Origin: Ciona savignyi
Lineage: Eukaryota > Chordata > Ascidiacea > Phlebobranchia > Cionidae
NCBI GenBank assembly: GCA_000149265.1
Contig: CH003304.1
Coordinates: 687,772 to 751,771, forward strand
Reading direction: 5' to 3'
DNA: 64,000 nt
A program made the translations under genes and the position numbers. Below are positions 40,601-49,600 of this stretch, in pieces. Numbering within the stretch: the stretch's first letter is position 1; each line of letters begins with the position of its first letter. The notes below the pieces were generated by a model, which was not told where the DNA came from, searched no databases, and was given only the letters and a program-made list of their open reading frames with translations.

Positions 40601-43600
40601 TTTTATGAAAACATAGTTGTTTTAAGTGAAATATATATTGCAAATACCTAACGTGTTTAGTCTGTAAATCACTCTTCCGCCTTTGGAATAGTTGCGTCAT
40701 ATTTAAAGGTGCGATAAACCACGTGATTACAGCCTGGCGAACGTGACCTACTTTCTTTGTGCGTGCGTTCGTTTTAAGAGCGTCTGTCCACGATGCACGT
40801 GTATGGGACAACTGACAAGATAATGTTGTTGTGCTTTGATGCAAGTTGTATTTCCGAGCTACCGCTTTAGAAAATGTTTAGACGCTTTCGCACGATAGAT
40901 GCACTTTCGGTATGGAGAAACGCATTACGGGTATTACATACGAATGAAGAAGCCATTTTACAATTTTGAGATTACGAATTTACTTCAATGACGATTCACC
41001 AAAAGTTTCTTATCATAGTTATCCACTGTCGCACGCTTGCTGAAACGATACGCTGACGTCTGCATAATCGGCATCACGCGTGTTGTTGTGCGTTGGATCG
41101 CAGCCAATATTTTACGTGTTTGATTTCGAATCCTAACCATTCTTATTAAATTGCTTGTAAAGATTCGAATCCCTAGAGAATCGAATCTCAAAGATTGGAA
41201 ATTCTATATTGTGCATCCCTAGTATAAAGTAATAACCTAATGAGAATTTTGCACAATTACTTATATTTATATATAACGAACAAAATTACATAAGAGATAC
41301 TGCATAAAAACCCCAGGAATACTTATATTTTTATGTAAAACAAAATTGATTCAGATGTTCCTTAAATTTGAGAAAAAAAAACATTACTTCACTGGGTTCA
41401 GGCAATATTTGTCATCTGCCTTGGCCAACCACACAACCGACTAGCTGGAAACAAGTTTCGTACTTGCGACGCACTAACTCACCAGAATAATCGGTCAGAT
41501 AAAATTGGTCGGTTTGTTTTGAGTGGATTTGCCACATATATATGTCAGGTTTGTGTAGAATGTAAAGTTGGAAGATCTATGTTCTTAAAGTATCAGTTCT
41601 TTTCCCCAATGAAACAAAGTGGGACAATGAAATAACAGTATCAGATCACCTTATGCTCACTTGCCCGTATTAAAATCCACAGGGAAAAACAATCAACAAA
41701 ATACAAAAATATTTATTTTACAAATTGTTTATGGTTCTTATTGCCACAGTTAAATGGTGTGTTTAAACAACTGTTCGTTTTGCTGTATTTTCCTGTGACG
41801 TGATTTGATTTATTCACCATTTAATACTGGGGCAAAAAATGAATAAACTAAACTAAAACAGTCATTTACTATGGCAGTAAAACCCAACTGTAAATATGAG
41901 GTTATCTTTTATCGCTTTTTTCTTAATGGTAAAAGGATGGTATCTATACAGGACGAAAAGTTGGTACCCCACAGTGAAGCTTGGGGGAAACTCCCCTCTA
42001 TGAGAATGCTGGACACCAAGGACTCCTATGTGTTCGACTTCGGTGGAGAGATGTACATATGGCAGGGAAAGGAGGTGAGACCAGTGCTGCGCGTTTATTT
42101 ATGTTTTACAAAAAAGGTTGGTCAACACTGAAACAGAAAAAAACTGTTTTGAGCACTAAGGCTATTGCAGTGTTTTGTGTACGTTAAAGGCAAGAACTAA
42201 TTAACGGCCAGTTTTGATACCATGACCTTCCAACTAAAAGGTTTTAGAAAGCAACATTCCAGTAACACCCCGGGTTAAAGTAGTAAGTGACTTTCTAAAG
42301 GACATAACCAGCTGGTTAAGTTTTCTTTTTTTCTTTTTTTTTACTTACATTGAAGAAGAAGCACAGTTATTTCAAGTAAAGGAGGCAGGATAAGCCGGCA
42401 AAACTGCATAGTTAAGACTAAATGCTGAATCACCCACAGGTATCGTTTAGTGATCGTCAACTCGCTGTCCGACTAGCTCGTACATTATGGGACCAAGGTT
42501 ACGATTATTCCGATATTGGTTTCTGCCCCTTCGGCCCCATCTCATCTGCAAGTATCAATTTGAAGGGCCCTCGCCCAGAATGGGGGTTATTTGCGAGGTA
42601 TGTTTAACCCCGATTCAATTTCATGTGGGATAACCCAGCACCATGTTGTTGTTTGGCCATTCTAAATGTACGACCGATTGGCTTGTTGGGTTAGTGCGTT
42701 GCCTTTTAGCCGAAGGGTTGCAGATTCGAAACTGGTCGCTAGCTAGTCGGTTGTGTCCTTGGGCCAAGGCACTAGACAGACATTGGTTGAACCCAGTAGA
42801 TTAATGGGTGGAATGATATGTTCTAAAAAAAAATACATATTGCGGTAACACAGCACGTTGCTTCGAAAACCTGACAGTGGACACAAGGTAATCTGATGTT
42901 TGATAATGCCCTGTACATTATCCCCCCTTTCATGGTAACAAATTATGTGTCCAATTTTAACCAACGCTCTCCTGATTACCCAAGGGTGAATGAGAATTTG
43001 GAGACGGCGCTGATCCAGGAGAAGTTCGAAGATTGGTCCAACATCTCCAGGGAGGTTGGGGATCGTGAGGAAGTGCTCAAAGAGTCCTCACGTGGCCAAC
43101 TTGCAGTGGAAATGCAAACTAAGGTTTGTACGGCAACTGTATTTATTTATTTATATCCCTTTTATTGTTAATGACGCGTTTTAACGACTGTTCGTTTTGC
43201 CATTTTTTTTTCAGGTCAAGTGTCGTTATTTTTTCATTTATCATTATTTAATACTGTGGCAAAAAATAAATAAACTAAACTGTCAAACTAAAGAAAAAAA
43301 AATATTTTAAAATGGAATTTGTCCTGCAGTTTGATTATAATCATTGTTTTTAGCTAAAGCAGTTGACTGTTTTGAGAAAAAATGACTGCGTAATTGAAAT
43401 TACAAATAATAAAAATATTTATTATTTGATAAATGGGATTTAGATAAAATTAATAATTGAACACATCTGTCCTTCGATTTTCATCACTAAAGCCGCAATC
43501 TGTTTCCTTCTCATGCTAATCCTTATTTGAGCTTACACCATACAAAACTAACAACAGTTAAATAAACTGTAAGTCTAACAACTCTGCCACCCAGGTGTCA

Positions 43601-46600
43601 ATCAAACCGGAAATGGTGGCGTGTGACATCAAACAGATGACCAGTGAAAAGTTACACCCTCTCCCCTTGCATTTGGAAGGTAATAAAATGCTTCCAATAA
43701 AAATTCATGAATAATACAAAATTTTTATTGGACTTTCCATTTAACTGGTAAGTCAGCTAACTGCGTTGAACTATCATATAACAGGTGGTGGGTTCAAACC
43801 TGGCTACCAACTAGTCTTGTCTTGCTGTACAGTTTAGTCCAGGGCTTTCCAAACTTTTAACTTCGCGACCCCTTCAATTTAATAAAATTTCCTGCTACCA
43901 TTTTTCACATTTAAAATTTAACAAAAAGTCTAAAAAAGTACAATAGATGAAAGTACAATTGCCGACCCCCTGTGTTACATTTTAACCCCTTTTCCCGTCA
44001 TAGGTCTCAATGTATAATATATACAATGACGATTACCTTACCCCATGCCCAGTATTATCCCCTCATCTTGTTAAAAATAATAACTTATACTTTACCCCCT
44101 ATTAGCCCACAATAAATGGAGGGGACATATATACAACGATGATTATCTTACCCAGGCCTATTGCTATCCCACCCATGGGGTTAAAAATAATACCCTATAC
44201 TTTAACCTTTTCCCCCCTTAGGCCACAATGTATGGAGGGGTCACGGACATATATACGACGACGACGGTCGTGGTCTGTTGGTGGTGACCAGCGCAGTGGA
44301 CACGTGGTACGCCACAGAGAAGAACATGATCAAAGTGGAGAAACCACTACATGGAGTGTTCCACAGGTAGGTTGTCCGTCTGCGTAGTTTGGTTGGTTGC
44401 AGCGTCGGTATTTACCTGAATGGTTGTGGGATCAAAACTAGATGCTAGCCGTTTTCTTTGGCAATGTACTTTGTGGGTATTGTCTAAACCCATTGGATTA
44501 ATAGGTTGTAGTAAGACAATATAAACACTAAAGGGTTACAATACAGTACACACTAGAAATTTAATAATTGCCCATATGTCTCCTGTATTTTCCCATTACA
44601 ATGAAATATAATTATCCTGTCTTCACATCGATTTACAAGGTTTGTCCCCTTATGTTGGGCACAACAGAAATAGCTCCGATAACCCGATGGTGAGCTTGAG
44701 GTGATCTGACGATTGCCTGTATGTTTACCCCCTTGGTTTTCCCATTCACAAGGATACAAATGAATATCCTATCCATATCCAATACCATTGGGAATAAAAA
44801 GCGATGAACAATAATGTAAAATTTTGCCGATAACTGATAAATCCACCAGGAGCGAAACGTACGTGGTTCGATGGAAATACGTCGTCTCGAGCACAGGAAA
44901 GTGGCTGGCGAGTAAATCGCAGCCCGGTGTCGACCTGAAAGCTGCGGCGAACGGACGAGAGCGTACAAGCTACTTCCTGTGGGCGGGGAGGGACTCGAGT
45001 GTCAACGAGAAAGGAGCTTCGGCGCTAATGGCGACGGAAATCGACAAAGACGGAGGCGCACAGGTGGGTGGTTTGATGTTGGATCGAATAATTGGAATTT
45101 GGTGATCACCTTGTGCTACCGTCAGGTTACCGGAGCTATTGCAGTTTGTTATGTATGATTCATACGTGTCTTTAATATAGTAGAACCCATTTAATCCGCT
45201 GGGTTCGGGCAATGTTCGTTTTTGTCTTGCCTGATCACCTCGCGCCCACCGTCCAGTTACCAGCACTATTACAGTGTGTTTTGTATGTTGGGCACATTTT
45301 TTTGTTTCTGTTTTTAGGCTATCATTTTACCAGGTTGGTGGTTTGATGTTGGATTGAATATCTGCAATCCAGTTATTACCCCATGCTCACAGTCGGGTTA
45401 CTCGCACTATTGCAGTGTGTTGTATATGATAAAAGACACCGCTTTAGATTAAAGTAGGATTTGTGTCCAGATAAGTATCGCACAGGTGATCATCGCTGCA
45501 AGGTGCTGTAACACACAATAATTAGATCACCACCTTTTGCAGTGTGTTGTGTATGTTAAGTACATTGTTACTGTTTTTTTTTGCAAGTTATTTTACTTGA
45601 TTTCGTCAATTTCCTTAAAGTAACTTGCCCAAGCGTACAACTAGTTAGTTACCATAGGTTTCGAACCCACAACCTTTTGTTTTACGAACAATAATCATAT
45701 GAATTGACCAGCTGGATTAACACCCATAGTCCACACCCATGGGGTGAAAATGCACCCCGTATGAACAAGTACTAACCATCTTCTCACCCAGATAACAGTG
45801 CATGAAGGGCGAGAGCCCCCAGCGTTCGTGCAATGCTTCAACGGTGGGATGACTGTGGTGGATGGGAAGATTGGAAAGCGAGAAGGATTCTACAGGTGGG
45901 TGGTCCGGGTCATAGGGGGTGGGTGGTGTTTGGGGGTGTCACACTTAGAAATGACATCATTGGGGGCTAAGGTCATTGAAGATGGGTATCACTGGGCATG
46001 GAGAAAAATTGGAGTTGGTATTTTGGAAATGTCTTCATGAGGTGGATTTTTTTTCTATTCTCCGAATGCCTGACTTTCTACATTAATATTTTGAGAGGTT
46101 TGTTTTCTGCTGCCAGCATTCTATATTATGGCCTTAAATGGATGACTTAGTTTGTTTGATGAACGTAATTGCTCTGTGGTGAATTACAAAGCTTGGTGAT
46201 CTTTATAATTATCTTCTCTGGTTTTGCAAAAACCTTCCAAATCACACCCTTAACTTCCACAACTGAACAGTAGACATAATTTGAAACCGGCGTTATACTG
46301 CTTATGGGTTTTATGAATTCTAAACTATATATTATAATTAAATCCATGTTTGATTCTCTATTACAGTTGGAAGTTATTCTGCATTAGAGGCTCAATAGAA
46401 GAGGAGACCGCTCTTTATCAGGTAGGATATTCATGGTTATCCCTGCAAATTCGAAAACGCAAGAGGCGTCATCACACCGGCCATTGTCAGATCACCTTAC
46501 GCCGACCGTCGAGTTACCGGAGCTATTGCAGTGTATTGTATAATTGGGACATTTCTTCAATTTTGTAGAAGCCATTAATCCACTAGGTTCTGGCAATGTT

Positions 46601-49600
46601 CGTTAAGTGCCTTGCCCAAGTACACAACTATCTACCTAGCGACCAGTTTTGTACCTTATATTCAGTATAAAAGCATATGTATGATACAGTATACAAGCAT
46701 ACACATTACATCAATCACTGTCAACATATCTCGTCCCCCAAGATGCCATGTGAATTTCAATCCCTTCGTTCTCGATCCTCGTTTATTCTATTTAACGGTC
46801 GATTGGCGAAGATAGTTGTCTGGCATGGTGTTTGCTCTTCCAAGTCGACAAGGGAATTAATAATGGAAGCTGCTAATAAGGTAGTTGGTTTTTTGTGTAG
46901 ATCAGGGTTGGCAAACTTTTACATACAGTGTGCCAGTTTATATATATTATCGTAATGACAGCATACTTCGCGTGCCAACCATTGTTATGTATGGTTTGCT
47001 TATTTAACTAATTTGAATATTACTAATAAGACTGTTAATTTTGTGCAGCGCAGACAGTTTGCGTGTTTACATGCTTTACAGTATAGGTTTTTGCATGAGC
47101 GTTAAATCACGCGACATGCCATGACAAAAACACTTGTGGCTCATGTGCCTGAAGTTTTCAACCCTTGATGTAGATAAATGTTTAAGTTGTTTCTACAACT
47201 GCACTGGTAAGCTTAAACAACTCACTTTTGTGCATGAGGTGTATTACTGTGCACCTAAGCTAGCCATTTCAAATTGCTACAACCCACAATATACTCGTCC
47301 AAATAGAAAGTCATGTCTGTTTATCCACACATTGTAAAAAGTTAAGTAACTCTGTGGGTATGAGATGTATTACTTTTCATCTGAGCAAGTCACTACAATG
47401 CTCCAACCCAGTAGTATGCAATATCATCAAAGTCCGATTAAACTTTTACTACAATAGCTTTGGCAATCCAATTTAAGCACAAGGAAATCTTATGATTGCC
47501 CATTATACTTTCGTGTCCCACCCATAAGGATAATGGTCAGAATCCAATCCTCAATATAACAGTGTTTTCACAAGAAAATAATCATTTTTAAAACACAGCA
47601 CCCATTATTCCGGCTTTTAAATTGACGTATTATTCCACAGATGAAAGAAACCAAAGCAGAATGTCTGGGTTTCCGTAGCAGCTGCAAAAATGCTGAGCTC
47701 AGCGTTTGCGAAGAGGGCAAGGAAAATGCTGACTTTTCGGAAGGTTTGTTGACAGTTTGGATATAGAGATAGAATGGACATGTAGTCTAGGGCAGTGCTT
47801 CTCAAAAGATCAAGAAGCACTGGTCTAGGGGGTAGGAATAGAGGTCACAACCTTATAGGCGTTGGGTTCGATCACCACTCTTGCAACTTTCCCCGTAAGT
47901 GTGTAATTTTTTGTCTGCCAGACATTACTAATTCTTTAACGATACTTCGATCTAGGGGATTTAATAAAAAATCGGATAAATATTCCAATTTACTAATTAT
48001 CCTTAACCTATTTCCACACAGGCATGGGTCGTGTGCGTCGCACCAAATACGTCAGTTTATTGGACACCCCGGACCTCACACCCTCCGTCCCTCGTGCATG
48101 GCATCTACTGCCATCTGGTGACCACTTTGTAGCACATGAGCTCCCTCCAGTGTTAGAATATCCGAGTGATGAGAATGATAAATCGGAAGATGTAGAAATC
48201 TTCCCTATTATCCAAGAACAACTTACAGAACTCAGTAAACCAGGTAAGCTGGGGATGGGGGTTTAAAAAATCAAGATTTTTAGATATTTTGTACAAAATG
48301 TTTATGAAACTATTAATATTAAAGCTGTGGTTATTTATATGTTTTCTCTACCCAAGGCATTTAAGAAACAATGCCTGGACCCAGTGTGATTTTCCTAACC
48401 ACAGAAATAAAATTAGTATCCAGTCCTTTTATTTCATCCTTGTATATTATTCTACCTGAACTCTGGCTACTAAGTGCATCAGCGAAACCTTAAGGGGTCA
48501 CCTAATTTAGTTGTAACATCTCAAGTAATATACAACAAAATGCAACAGCAAAGTTTTACTAAATTGAAGGAACATACACAACACACTGTATTAGCTCCCC
48601 TTGGTTTTACATGAATATCCTATCCTAACCTGTTCTGTATGTATGAAACATGAATATTCTATATAAGGATTTTCTAAAAGTCTTTCCCCCAGCGTTGGTG
48701 CTGGTGAATGGTACAGAAGGGGTGTTTCTGTGGCAGAGTGTGGGTGGGGAGGATATGAAAGGCTCGGGAAAACGGCAATTCGACATCTCACGACGGTTGG
48801 CCATGGAAACCACCATCAACTATTGTAAAGGTTGGTTGTTGTCACTGCTTGGAGTGTTAGTTTGTTTGTTAAGAGCATGGTTTTTTTGTTGTTTTTTCTG
48901 GATCAAGTTGTTTTGGTGGTTTAGGTAGGCGATCATGACCAGACCAGTGTTTGGTTCGATCGCCACCCAGACCACTTTCTACGTAGTTGTTACTTTGGCA
49001 TTTATTAATCGCGCTTCAATCAAATAATAAAAAAACTTAAAATTATTTAACGACATACATCAATAGCCCTGGCAATTCTTGGGCAGACATTAGGTAATCT
49101 GCTGCCTATAACCTGATAATAACAAAGACGTTCGATCTTTGTCCAAGTTTTAGTGATAAAAAGTGTGTTTCCTGTAAAAAAAATCAGCATTATGACATCA
49201 TAAACACCATTGTAACCCCAGAGCACCGACCGGACTGCACCCCGATGCTAATCAATGAGAAACACGAACCCATGGAGTTCACCAATTCCTTTCCAGTCTG
49301 GCTGGAAAGCAAGCAGAAATTCTCCTTTGAAGAAAGGGTCAGTTGATTTTGCTGTAATTATAATTTATTGATTTTTCAGACGTGTTCTAACGACTTTCGT
49401 TTTTCCGTTTTTTTTCGTTTTTCAAATTTTTATCAAAGGTCCTGCTTCATGTTTTCATCGTGGAAACAAAAAAAATAAACTAAACATTAACCAGATAGGA
49501 TTTCAGCTTGATAGGATATTTTTTTTGCTTTTTTAATCAAATATTCTTGCTATTATTTTTTTACATAAATGAAGAAGCGAAAAACAGACAAAACTATTTT

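Noticed and set aside
40524-41191. Transposase remnants in minus-strand open frames inside the 40083 element
   Set aside because: No recognisable hAT motif (such as the dimerisation region) and no clear coding composition.
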